The translations under genes and the position numbers were made by a program. A model generated the notes under the pieces. It did not search any database. It was not told the origin of the DNA and saw only the letters and a program-made list of their open reading frames with translations. From positions 1 through 7,593 of the forward strand of contig NYTT01000025.1 of the NCBI GenBank assembly GCA_002683775.1: a DNA stretch of 7,593 bases, read 5' to 3'. This document shows, piece after piece, positions 1 through 6,978 of the stretch. This DNA is from Flavobacteriales bacterium (GTDB taxonomy: Bacteria; Bacteroidota; Bacteroidia; Flavobacteriales; BACL11). How positions within the stretch are numbered: position 1 is the stretch's first letter; every line of letters begins with the position of its first letter.

Positions 1-684
1 ATCATTTTATCTAAAGCTTCTGATAATTATATAAATTGGATTGAAAGTAGAGATATAATAATAATTGATGCATATAATATTTCCAATATTGATAGTATTT
101 TAAATTTAGCCGATGGTATTATTTTAACTGGTGGTGAAGATATTTACCCTTTAATGTATAATGATACTAACAATATCAAACTCTGCGGAGAATTTGATTT
201 TAGACGGGACACACTAGAAAAGAAACTGTTTGATTATGCTTTTAACAACAAACTTCCTTTAATAGGGGTTTGTAGAGGGATGCAAATGATGAATGTTGCA
301 AGTGGTGGCACACTATTTGGCGATTTGCCAACTGAAATTGGTGATAGCATTATGCATAGGAACAATGGTGAAGTTATGCACAATATAATGGTGACCAATA
401 ATAATATCGATAATATATCAATGATTTTTCCTGTAAATGGGAAGGTCTTACCAAAAAAACATTTTTTCAAGGTAAATTCCTGGCATCATCAAGGGCTTAA
501 GGAGATTGCAGAGAATATTATTGTAATTGCTGAATCATATGATGGATTACCTGAAGCAGTTGTAATTAAAAAAAAAGTTCACCCCTTTATGATAGGTGTC
601 CAATTTCACCCAGAAAGATTAGGTAAATATAATCCAATTCATGTAAATATGCGAAATAAATTCTATCAGCAGATATTTAAATAG
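1..684 (+). CDS. Peptidase C26 / class I glutamine amidotransferase-like hydrolase (PuuD-like), 5'-truncated
   Basis: The reading frame is open from base 1, so the start lies left of the window; 227 residues are visible. Related family members are about 240-255 residues long, so perhaps 10-25 N-terminal residues are missing. An ATG at 154 is internal, because conserved sequence precedes it. Seen, in visible-residue numbering: LTGGEDIYP at 42-50, an RRDTLE motif at 68-73, the nucleophile elbow GVCRGMQ at 89-95 with catalytic Cys91, an NSWHHQG segment, and the C-terminal FHPE with His203 and Glu205 completing the Cys-His-Glu triad. Family members such as gamma-glutamyl-GABA hydrolase (PuuD) cleave gamma-glutamyl amide bonds in the cytoplasm. 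The exact substrate cannot be read from this sequence, and no putrescine-pathway genes are visible nearby. A run of nine A's at 568-576 encodes part of a Lys-rich loop and leaves the frame intact. The family is secure; the specific substrate is not. Confidence 0.9.
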   Translation: MILSKASDNYINWIESRDIIIIDAYNISNIDSILNLADGIILTGGEDIYPLMYNDTNNIKLCGEFDFRRDTLEKKLFDYAFNNKLPLIGVCRGMQMMNVASGGTLFGDLPTEIGDSIMHRNNGEVMHNIMVTNNNIDNISMIFPVNGKVLPKKHFFKVNSWHHQGLKEIAENIIVIAESYDGLPEAVVIKKKVHPFMIGVQFHPERLGKYNPIHVNMRNKFYQQIFK

Positions 685-733
685 TTGATCATTTAAATTT
701 ACTTATTTTATGGTTTTTAATTATCTAATAGGC

Positions 734-741
734 TATATTTG
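734..741 (+). promoter_or_regulatory. Bacteroidota -7 promoter box for the small membrane protein gene
   Basis: TATATTTG followed by C matches the TAnnTTTG(Y) -7 consensus exactly. It ends 17 nt before the ATG at 759, which predicts a 5' leader of roughly a dozen bases. No good -33 TTTG is visible at the usual 19-21 bp spacing. Confidence 0.6.
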
Positions 742-758
742 CAATCCAATTTTTTTAA

Positions 759-1217
759 ATGATACAAGACATTTTATTAACTTTTTTAATAAGCATTTCT
801 CCATTTGGAGAAGCCAGAGTTGGTATTCCATACGGTGTTGAATCAACTACATTGCCTTTGTATCTTATTTTTATTGTAGGTCTTGTAGCAAATTTACTAG
901 TTTTCCCTCTTTTTTATAAATCTATAGAATTTTCCAACAAGTTTTTTTTAAAAAATTTATATTATAAGAAGATTGCAATTTATTTGTCTGCTAGAGCAAA
1001 GACCAAAACTAAGTCGATGATTCAAAAATATGGCGTTATAGGGTTAATGATTTTTGTTATGATACCTTTACCAGTCACTGGAGCTTATATTGGAACTATT
1101 GCAGCATATATATTTCGAATTGATTATAAAAAATCATTAATCGCAATAAGTACTGGAATAACTATTTCCTCAACAATTGTAATCTTTGGTTGGCCTTTGA
1201 TCACTTCGTTATTTTAG
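759..1217 (+). CDS. Small multidrug export family membrane protein (COG2426/PF06695)
   Basis: A 152-residue, very hydrophobic inner-membrane protein. Seen: an N-terminal hydrophobic stretch broken by the Pro/Gly motif SPFGEARVGIPYG (14-26), a long hydrophobic helix at about 32-53, a basic cytoplasmic-looking loop (54-90, many Lys), a second hydrophobic stretch with IPLPVTGAYIG (102-112), and a C-terminal helix (126-150). These two Pro/Gly elements are the signature of the family annotated 'putative small multi-drug export protein'. That name is historical; I know of no firm transport evidence. From memory, structural modelling has grouped the family with DedA/VTT proteins, which have two re-entrant loops. 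The start follows a TATATTTG box by 17 nt and gives a normal family length. The gene has its own promoter and so does the next gene, so it need not be co-transcribed with gpmI. Family assignment is good; function is open. Confidence 0.85.
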   Translation: MIQDILLTFLISISPFGEARVGIPYGVESTTLPLYLIFIVGLVANLLVFPLFYKSIEFSNKFFLKNLYYKKIAIYLSARAKTKTKSMIQKYGVIGLMIFVMIPLPVTGAYIGTIAAYIFRIDYKKSLIAISTGITISSTIVIFGWPLITSLF

Positions 1218-1249
1218 TGCGATTTTCTTAATAATGTTTTAGTAAACTT

Positions 1250-1257
1250 TATATTTG
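1250..1257 (+). promoter_or_regulatory. Bacteroidota -7 promoter box for the gpmI operon
   Basis: TATATTTG followed by C is an exact TAnnTTTG(Y) match, only 7 nt from the gpmI ATG at 1265. With the usual few bases between the box and the transcription start, the mRNA would have almost no leader. A small GTTT/AAAC inverted repeat (1236-1247) lies just upstream, too short to call an operator. Confidence 0.6.
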
Positions 1258-1264
1258 CCTATAT

Positions 1265-2782
1265 ATGAAAGGTAAAAAATCAGTACTTATTATTTTGGAT
1301 GGCTGGGGGCACGGTGATAAATCTAAAGCTGACGCAATACATTCTTCAAATACCCCTTTTATTAGCTCTTTATATAACAAATATCCTAACTGTGAACTAT
1401 TAACTTATGGGGAGACTGTGGGACTTCCTAGAGGACAAGTTGGTAATTCTGAAGTAGGGCACTTAAATATCGGGGCTGGAAGAATTGTATATCAAGATTT
1501 AGAGAAAATAAATATTGCCTGTCAAAATAATTCCCTTGCCAAAGAGAAATCTTTAAAAAATTCCTTTGACTATGCGAAGAGTAAAAATAAATCCTTACAT
1601 ATTATTGGTTTAGTTTCAGATGGAGGTGTCCATTCACATATTAAACATTTATATAAATTATGTGAATTAGCACAAATATCTGGAGTTAAAAAAGTTTTTA
1701 TTCATGCTTTTACAGATGGAAGAGATTGTGATCCAAAAAGTGGTATTGAATTTATATCATCCTTGGAAAGAAATTTATTTGGGGCTAAAATTGCTTCTAT
1801 CTGTGGTAGATATTATGCAATGGATAGAGATAAAAGATGGGATAGAATAAAATTAGCATATGACTTACTAACAAATGGAATTGGCAAGCCTTCACACAAC
1901 TTAACTGAGAGCATTAAAGATTCATATAATCAAAATATTACTGATGAATTTATCAAACCTATTGTAAAAGTTGATGTAAATGGGCACCCAATTACTAAAA
2001 TACAAGAAGATGACGCAGTTATATGTTTTAATTTTAGAACCGATCGATGTAGAGAAATAACAACAGTACTTACTCAGGAAAATATGCCTGAATTTAATAT
2101 GAGTACTATCAATTTACATTTTACTACATTAACTAAATATGATGCTTCATTTTTTGATGTACATGTAATTTACGATAAGGAAAACATCAAAAATACTTTA
2201 GGAGAGGTTTTAGAAAAAAATAATAAAACTCAAATCCGTATTGCAGAAACAGAGAAATATCCTCATGTTACATTCTTCTTTTCAGGAGGAAGAGAGAAAG
2301 AATTTATTGGAGAAAAAAGATTGATGGTAAATTCTCCAAAAGTGGCAACTTACGACTTATCACCTGAAATGAGCGCTCGTGAAGTTACCTCAACTATTGT
2401 AGAAGAATTAAAAAAAGGAGAAACAGATTTTGTATGCCTTAACTTTGCAAATCCAGATATGGTAGGGCATACCGGAGATTACAATGCTATTGTAAAAGCA
2501 GTGGAAACAGTTGATAACTGTGCTAAAAAAGTGGTGGAAGCAGGATTGAAAAATGACTACGCTTTTATTATTATTGCCGATCATGGAAATGCCGATTTCT
2601 CTATTAACCCTGATGGAACAGCAAACACTGCACACAGCACTAACCCTGTTCCTTGTTTTGCTCTGAACACAGGAATTGATACAATTAAAAACGGAAAGCT
2701 AGCAGATATTGCTCCTACTATATTACAAATAATGGGATTAGAAATCCCAATGGAAATGACAGGAGAAATCCTAATAAAATAA
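1265..2782 (+). CDS. gpmI: 2,3-bisphosphoglycerate-independent phosphoglycerate mutase
   Basis: Interconverts 3-phosphoglycerate and 2-phosphoglycerate in lower glycolysis and gluconeogenesis through a phosphoserine intermediate; a cytoplasmic, Mn-dependent member of the alkaline phosphatase superfamily. At 505 residues it has the usual family length (about 505-515). Seen: metal site LDGWG with Asp12; phospho-accepting Ser62 in GNSEVGH; SDGGVHSH with His123; FTDGRD with Asp151, Arg153 and Asp154; RYYAMDRDKRWDR; FRTDRCRE; Lys331 in the ETEKYPH context; NPDMVGH with Asp398 and His402; IADHGNAD with Asp439 and His440; and AHSTNPVP with His457. All catalytic and metal ligands expected for the family are present, so the enzyme should be active. 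The start fits the canonical N-terminus and lies 7 nt after a -7 box. It is the first gene of a probable operon; the dipeptidase gene begins 6 nt after its stop. Confidence 0.97.
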   Translation: MKGKKSVLIILDGWGHGDKSKADAIHSSNTPFISSLYNKYPNCELLTYGETVGLPRGQVGNSEVGHLNIGAGRIVYQDLEKINIACQNNSLAKEKSLKNSFDYAKSKNKSLHIIGLVSDGGVHSHIKHLYKLCELAQISGVKKVFIHAFTDGRDCDPKSGIEFISSLERNLFGAKIASICGRYYAMDRDKRWDRIKLAYDLLTNGIGKPSHNLTESIKDSYNQNITDEFIKPIVKVDVNGHPITKIQEDDAVICFNFRTDRCREITTVLTQENMPEFNMSTINLHFTTLTKYDASFFDVHVIYDKENIKNTLGEVLEKNNKTQIRIAETEKYPHVTFFFSGGREKEFIGEKRLMVNSPKVATYDLSPEMSAREVTSTIVEELKKGETDFVCLNFANPDMVGHTGDYNAIVKAVETVDNCAKKVVEAGLKNDYAFIIIADHGNADFSINPDGTANTAHSTNPVPCFALNTGIDTIKNGKLADIAPTILQIMGLEIPMEMTGEILIK

Positions 2783-2788
2783 ATAAAA

Positions 2789-4174
2789 ATGGAACACATA
2801 AATAATTATATAAACGAAAACAAGGACAGATTTATAAACGAATTAATTGACCTTTTAAAAATACCATCTATTTCAGCCGACCCAGCTTATAGTGATGATG
2901 TTTTAAACTGTGCAGATGTAGTAGCAAAAGCAATGACAGATGCAGGAGCAGATAATATTGAAATTTGTAAAACGGAAGGGTACCCTATTGTTTATGGTGA
3001 AAAAATTATTGATGCCAATTTACCAACTGTTTTGGTTTACGGACATTACGATGTGCAACCTGCCGACCCATTAGAGTTATGGACTAGCGGACCATTTGAG
3101 CCAGTTATTAAAAAAACAGACATTCACCCTGAAGGAGCAATTTTTGCAAGAGGTGCGTGCGATGATAAGGGGCAGTTTTACATGCATGTAAAGGCCTTTG
3201 AATTAATGATGAATACTAACACATTGCCCTGTAATGTAAAGTTCATGATTGAGGGAGAGGAAGAAGTAGGTTCTGAAAATTTAGGAATTTTTGTAAAAGC
3301 AAACAAGCAAAGATTAAAATGTGATGCCATCTTAATTTCTGATACTGGAATTATTGCTAACGATACACCATCAATTACAACTGGATTAAAAGGATTAAGT
3401 TATTTGGAGGTAGAAGTCACTGGTCCAAATAGAGATTTACATTCAGGATTATACGGTGGTGCAGTTGCAAACCCTGTCAATATTTTATGTGAGATGATTG
3501 CAAAAATGAAGGACGAAAATAATCATATTGCTATTCCCAAATTCTATGATAATGTTGTAGAACTTTCAGCAGAGGAACGAGCAGATATTGCTCGTGCACC
3601 ATTCTCTTTGGATAAATATAAAAAAGCATTAGACCTTTCTGATATTCATGGAGAAGAAGGCTACACAACTATGGAACGTACAGGAATTCGTCCAACTTTA
3701 GATGTAAACGGAATTTGGGGAGGATATACGGGTGAAGGAGCAAAAACCGTAATCGCATCAAAAGCCTTTGCAAAAATTTCTATGCGTTTAGTTCCTAATC
3801 AATCTGATGAAGAAATCACAACTTTATTTTCTGATTATTTTAAAAGTATTGCACCTAAAAGTGTGAGTGTGAAAGTTAGTCCTCATCATGGTGGAGAGCC
3901 TTATGTTTCGCCAACTGATATTCCTGCTTATGTAGCGGCAAGTAAGGCTATGGAAACTACTTACGGTAAAAAACCTGTTCCGGTTAAAAGCGGGGGATCT
4001 ATTCCTATTGTTGCTTTGTTTGAAGCAGAATTAGGTGTTAAATCTATTTTGCTTGGTTTTGGTTTGGATTCAGATGCTATACACTCTCCCAATGAGCATT
4101 ATGGGATATTTAACTATCTTAAAGGTATAGAAACAATTACACATTTCTTTTCAAATTATTCTAAAGCATATTAA
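2789..4174 (+). CDS. M20-family metallo-dipeptidase (CNDP/ArgE/DapE-like)
   Basis: A 461-residue cytosolic-type zinc peptidase with no signal peptide, likely to cleave dipeptides or other short peptides. Seen: first metal ligand and catalytic Asp in GHYDVQP (His86, Asp88); bridging Asp125 in ARGACDDKG; general base and ligand Glu158/Glu159 in IEGEEEVGS; Asp185 in SDTG; LHSG with His218 in the lid/dimerisation domain, which is inserted at about 190-350; GGSIP near 400; and the last metal ligand His432 in AIHSPNEH. Length and the WTSGPF and HSPNEH motifs fit M20 dipeptidases of the carnosinase-like group better than ArgE or DapE. The exact substrate is unknown. The gene starts 6 nt after gpmI with no promoter box between, so it is probably co-transcribed. 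Its GC by eye is higher than its neighbours (sampled lines 28-47%, mostly about 40%, against about 30% or lower). Confidence 0.93.
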   Translation: MEHINNYINENKDRFINELIDLLKIPSISADPAYSDDVLNCADVVAKAMTDAGADNIEICKTEGYPIVYGEKIIDANLPTVLVYGHYDVQPADPLELWTSGPFEPVIKKTDIHPEGAIFARGACDDKGQFYMHVKAFELMMNTNTLPCNVKFMIEGEEEVGSENLGIFVKANKQRLKCDAILISDTGIIANDTPSITTGLKGLSYLEVEVTGPNRDLHSGLYGGAVANPVNILCEMIAKMKDENNHIAIPKFYDNVVELSAEERADIARAPFSLDKYKKALDLSDIHGEEGYTTMERTGIRPTLDVNGIWGGYTGEGAKTVIASKAFAKISMRLVPNQSDEEITTLFSDYFKSIAPKSVSVKVSPHHGGEPYVSPTDIPAYVAASKAMETTYGKKPVPVKSGGSIPIVALFEAELGVKSILLGFGLDSDAIHSPNEHYGIFNYLKGIETITHFFSNYSKAY

Positions 4175-4181
4175 ATACGTA

Positions 4182-4637
4182 ATGGAATATTTATTTAAAG
4201 AAAATCAAAAATTTACACAATGGTGGCTGTGGGTAATATTATTGTCATTTCCAATAATGTCATTTGGTCCTTTTGATGATAATAAAATTAATATTCTACA
4301 TGTAATTATTGGATTTTTCTTGCCTATTATATTTTATATTCTTGAGTTAAGAATAAGAGTTAATAATGATGGATTGCATTATCAATTTTTCCCATTTCAT
4401 TTAAAATATTTTATTATTAAAATTGAAGATATTGAAAAAATTGAAGCAATGAAATACAAACCAATTTCTGAATATGGAGGTTGGGGAATTAAATATGGAT
4501 TTAAAGGAAAAGCATATAATGTGAGTGGAAATTTAGGTGTTAAAGTTTTTCTAAAGAATGGTAGTAATATTATGTTTGGATCTCAAAATTATAAATCACT
4601 TGCTCGCTCATTATCAAATTTAATAAACAATAATTAA
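4182..4637 (+). CDS. Small two-helix membrane protein, DUF6141-like, function unknown
   Basis: A 151-residue protein. Seen: two hydrophobic segments, about 14-30 (starting WWLW, interrupted by Pro24) and 38-56, then a soluble beta-rich region with an amphipathic stretch (IEDIEKIEAMKY, 81-92) and a striking conserved-looking block PISEYGGWG at 94-102, continuing through FKGKAYNVSGNLGVKV. The layout of two N-terminal helices followed by a small beta domain resembles bacterial PH-like membrane proteins. The EYGGWG...GKAYNVSG block is what I recall for DUF6141; that match is from memory and unchecked. It starts 7 nt after the dipeptidase stop with no promoter box, so it is probably the last gene of the gpmI operon. 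Coding GC is very low in places (one 60-base line is 13%). Its last five codons and stop overlap the 3' end of tyrS on the other strand by 18 bp. No function can be assigned. Confidence 0.8.
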   Translation: MEYLFKENQKFTQWWLWVILLSFPIMSFGPFDDNKINILHVIIGFFLPIIFYILELRIRVNNDGLHYQFFPFHLKYFIIKIEDIEKIEAMKYKPISEYGGWGIKYGFKGKAYNVSGNLGVKVFLKNGSNIMFGSQNYKSLARSLSNLINNN

Positions 4638-5888
4638 AAAATAATTTTTCTTTCCTTTTTGTACAAGAATATACTTATTACTTACTAAGTTATTTTTTGA
4701 GAGGCTAAATTCATCTGTAATTTTTTCTTTATTTATACTCACAGCATTAGATTTTACCATTCTTCTTGCTTCACCTTTACTTGAAAATATTTTAGTTTTT
4801 TCAGCCATTATATCTAATATACCTAGTTTTAGATCTTCTTTAGATAGTTTAAATTGAGGAACTCCTTCAAAAACAGAAAGAAAAGTTTCTTCATCTAGAG
4901 TTTTTAAGTCATCAGAAGTTGAACGTCCAAATAAAATCTTAGATGCTAATACAGCCATATCTAAATCTTTTTTGCTATGAACTCTGATAGTGATTTCATT
5001 TGCTATTGTTTTTTGCAATAATCTTAAATGCGGTTCTTGTTGATGCTTTTTAATAAGTAAAACAATCTCTTCTTGAGATAACAGAGTAAATACTTTTATA
5101 TAATGTATCGCATCCTCATCACTAGAGTTTAACCAAAATTGATAAAATTTATATGCTGATGTTTTCTTTTTATCTAGCCAAACATTGCCACTTTCAGTTT
5201 TGCCAAATTTCCCGCCATCAGCTTTTTTAATTAAAGGTGTTGTCACGGCAAAAGCTTTACCATCTTCTTTTCTTCTTATCAGTTCAGTTCCACTAACAAT
5301 ATTTCCCCACTGATCTGACCCCCCTAATTGAACTTTACAATTTTTATTTTTCCACAACCAGTAAAAATCATAAGCTTGAACTATCTGATATGAAAATTCT
5401 GTAAAACTTAACCCAGTTTCAAGTCTACTTTTTACAGAATCTTTTGCCATCATGTAATTTATTGACATATGCTTTCCTGCATTGCGAATAAATTCTAAAA
5501 ATGAAATTTCTTTAAACCAATCATAATTGTTAACTAATACAGCAGCGTTATCACCATTTTCAAAGTCAAGAAATTTTTTTAGTTGAGTTTCTACAGCAGC
5601 TAGGTTTTTATTTAATGTAATTTCATCTAATAAATTTCGCTCTTTGCTTTTCCCAGAAGGATCCCCAACCATCCCTGTAGCTCCTCCAACTAGAGCAAAG
5701 GGCTTGTGGCCGCACCGTTGCAAATGGACTAATGTCATAATCTGAACTAAACTACCAATATGTAATGAATCTGCTGTAGGATCAAATCCAATGTAAGCAG
5801 ATGTCATTTCTTTTTTAAACTGTTGTTCTGTTCCGGGCATAATATCATGTATCATGCCTCTCCACTTTAGTTCATTTATAAAATCCAT
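4620..5888 (-). CDS. tyrS: Tyrosyl-tRNA synthetase
   Basis: Class I aminoacyl-tRNA synthetase that charges tRNA-Tyr with tyrosine; cytoplasmic; 422 residues, the normal length for bacterial TyrRS of the E. coli type. Seen: tyrosine pocket and ATP site YIGFDPTADSLHIGS (Tyr32; HIGS at 43-46), GGATGMVGDPSGKS, the QAYDFYWLW helix, QLGGSDQWGNI, and KFGKT at 227-231, which replaces KMSKS as is usual in this subfamily. The C-terminal S4-like RNA-binding domain (about 350-415) includes GEARRMVKSNAVSIN. The end reads KKNYFLIIVY, a few residues past where many TyrRS stop; this tail makes the 18-bp overlap with the convergent gene. The start at 5888 gives the standard MDFINELKWRGM N-terminus and lies 13 nt from a -7 box. 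No T-box-like leader is possible in so short a 5' region. It is divergent from the epimerase gene. Confidence 0.97.
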   Translation of the reverse strand: MDFINELKWRGMIHDIMPGTEQQFKKEMTSAYIGFDPTADSLHIGSLVQIMTLVHLQRCGHKPFALVGGATGMVGDPSGKSKERNLLDEITLNKNLAAVETQLKKFLDFENGDNAAVLVNNYDWFKEISFLEFIRNAGKHMSINYMMAKDSVKSRLETGLSFTEFSYQIVQAYDFYWLWKNKNCKVQLGGSDQWGNIVSGTELIRRKEDGKAFAVTTPLIKKADGGKFGKTESGNVWLDKKKTSAYKFYQFWLNSSDEDAIHYIKVFTLLSQEEIVLLIKKHQQEPHLRLLQKTIANEITIRVHSKKDLDMAVLASKILFGRSTSDDLKTLDEETFLSVFEGVPQFKLSKEDLKLGILDIMAEKTKIFSSKGEARRMVKSNAVSINKEKITDEFSLSKNNLVSNKYILVQKGKKNYFLIIVY

Positions 5889-5901
5889 TTAAATTTTTTA
5901 T

Positions 5902-5909
5902 CAAAAATA
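5902..5909 (-). promoter_or_regulatory. Bacteroidota -7 promoter box for tyrS
   Basis: Read on the minus strand the sequence is TATTTTTG, matching TAnnTTTG. It ends 13 nt before the tyrS ATG, giving a very short leader. The following base is A rather than the favoured pyrimidine and no clear -33 element is visible, so it is a little weaker than the other boxes here. Confidence 0.5.
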
Positions 5910-5922
5910 GATAAATTATTAA

Positions 5923-5957
5923 ATCTAAAGCCTAACATCTAATATCTAAAATCTAAA
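5923..5957. repeat. Cluster of four ATCTAA repeats in the tyrS/epimerase divergent region
   Basis: ATCTAA occurs at 5923, 5937, 5944 and 5951. Three copies extend to ATCTAAA, and the last three are spaced exactly 7 bp apart. The cluster sits between the two divergent -7 boxes, partly where the -33 region of the epimerase promoter would lie. It could be a regulator site, a degenerate microsatellite, or one copy of a dispersed intergenic repeat. Confidence 0.5.
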
Positions 5958-5961
5958 CCAT

Positions 5962-5969
5962 TATCTTTG
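5962..5969 (+). promoter_or_regulatory. Bacteroidota -7 promoter box for the epimerase gene
   Basis: TATCTTTG followed by C matches TAnnTTTG(Y). It ends only 4 nt before the ATG at 5974, so transcription should begin at or next to the start codon and the mRNA should be leaderless. The start codon is well fixed because the Rossmann motif begins within six residues of it. Confidence 0.6.
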
Positions 5970-5973
5970 CTAG

Positions 5974-6978
5974 ATGATATTTGTTACTGGAGCAACAGGA
6001 TTAGTAGGCTCACATGTTATTTTAAAATTAGCTCAACAAAAAAAACCTTTTAAGGCCTTAAAGAGATCTTTTTCTTCATTAGAAATTTGCAGAAAAATTT
6101 TTCAATATTATAATTTAGAAAAATCATTTGAAAAAATTAATTGGATTGATGGTGATCTAAATAATATTTCATCTTTAGAACAAGGTATGAAAGGATGTGA
6201 TTTGCTTTTACATTGTGCAGCAATAGTATCATTTTCTTCATCAGATATTGAAGACTTAAAGAAAGTGAACATTGAAGGAACATCAAATTTAATGAATGTT
6301 GCATTAAGTCTTGGAATCAAGAAAGTTGGGTATGTTAGTTCTGTTGCCTCACTTGGTCGAAATACAACAGATAAAATTGTTGATGAGCAATGCTTTTTTA
6401 CAGCTACAAATAATGAAAGTAATTATTCATTAAGTAAATATTTTTCAGAACAAGAAGTATGGAGAGCATCTGCAGAAGGTTTAGATGTTGTTATTATTAA
6501 TCCATCTATTATTTTGGGACCAGGAGATTGGAATAAGGGTAGTTCTCAGATTTTTCAGAAAATTTATAACGGATTAAAATTTTATACATCAGGAAGTTCT
6601 GGATATGTTGATGTAATAGATGTTGCAGAATCTTTATTACAACTTTTATTTTCTGATGTTAAAAATGAGAGATTTATCATTAATGGTGCTAATTTAAAAT
6701 ATCGTGATTGTTTTGATAGAATTGCTAAAGCACTTGGTAAACCAAAAGCTAAAATCAGAGTGACACCATTCTTAAAAGAGATTGCTTGGCGGATTGAATT
6801 AGTTAAATCCTATATTACTGGTAAAAAACCACTTTTAACCAAAGAAACTGCAAATAGCTCGATGAGATCAAGTTCATACTCTACAGATAAGATTAAACAT
6901 GCTCTTAATTTTAAATTTACGGATATAGAAGTAACTATAGATAAATATGCTAAATGGTTTATTTCTGATCAGTTATAG
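5974..6978 (+). CDS. NAD(P)-dependent epimerase/dehydratase (extended SDR family)
   Basis: A 334-residue cytoplasmic oxidoreductase or epimerase of the extended short-chain dehydrogenase family. Seen: N-terminal dinucleotide-binding motif VTGATGLVGSHV (Gly6, Gly9, Gly12); DGDL near 60; LLHCAA with the usual structural role in about 77-82; the catalytic Ser region YVSSVAS (Ser122/Ser123); YSLSK with catalytic Tyr151 and Lys155; and INPSIILGPGDW, typical of the dihydroflavonol-4-reductase/3-beta-HSD-like branch. A C-terminal substrate domain follows. The substrate (nucleotide sugar, sterol-like, or small carbonyl compound) cannot be told. The gene is divergent from tyrS and its end overlaps the minus-strand lipoprotein gene by 20 bp. 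From memory, flavobacterial genomes often place such an epimerase next to a DUF4296 lipoprotein, which agrees with this neighbourhood. Start choice is firm: the Rossmann strand begins at residue 2. Confidence 0.92.
   Translation: MIFVTGATGLVGSHVILKLAQQKKPFKALKRSFSSLEICRKIFQYYNLEKSFEKINWIDGDLNNISSLEQGMKGCDLLLHCAAIVSFSSSDIEDLKKVNIEGTSNLMNVALSLGIKKVGYVSSVASLGRNTTDKIVDEQCFFTATNNESNYSLSKYFSEQEVWRASAEGLDVVIINPSIILGPGDWNKGSSQIFQKIYNGLKFYTSGSSGYVDVIDVAESLLQLLFSDVKNERFIINGANLKYRDCFDRIAKALGKPKAKIRVTPFLKEIAWRIELVKSYITGKKPLLTKETANSSMRSSSYSTDKIKHALNFKFTDIEVTIDKYAKWFISDQL

Noticed and set aside
234..470. Minus-strand open frame of 78 codons inside the C26 hydrolase gene
   Set aside because: It lies wholly antisense to a well-supported gene with intact catalytic motifs and has no promoter box or recognisable domain.
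568..576. A9 run in the C26 gene as a programmed frameshift or phase-variation site
   Set aside because: The frame continues normally to the conserved FHPE motif, no alternative frame product is apparent, and such runs are common at this base composition.
1236..1247. GTTT-N4-AAAC inverted repeat upstream of gpmI as an operator
   Set aside because: Four-base arms in AT-rich DNA are expected by chance.
2408..2799. Two overlapping minus-strand open frames opposite the end of gpmI
   Set aside because: Both are antisense to conserved gpmI metal-site motifs and look like by-products of codon bias; their Cys/Ile-rich translations match nothing I know.
4636..4649. A/T inverted repeat as a bidirectional terminator between the operon and tyrS
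   Set aside because: The arms are only A/T, with a one-base centre, so no stable hairpin can form; it also lies within coding sequence of tyrS.
6108..6320. Minus-strand open frame of 70 codons inside the epimerase gene
   Set aside because: It is antisense to the conserved Rossmann-domain coding region, with no promoter or family resemblance.
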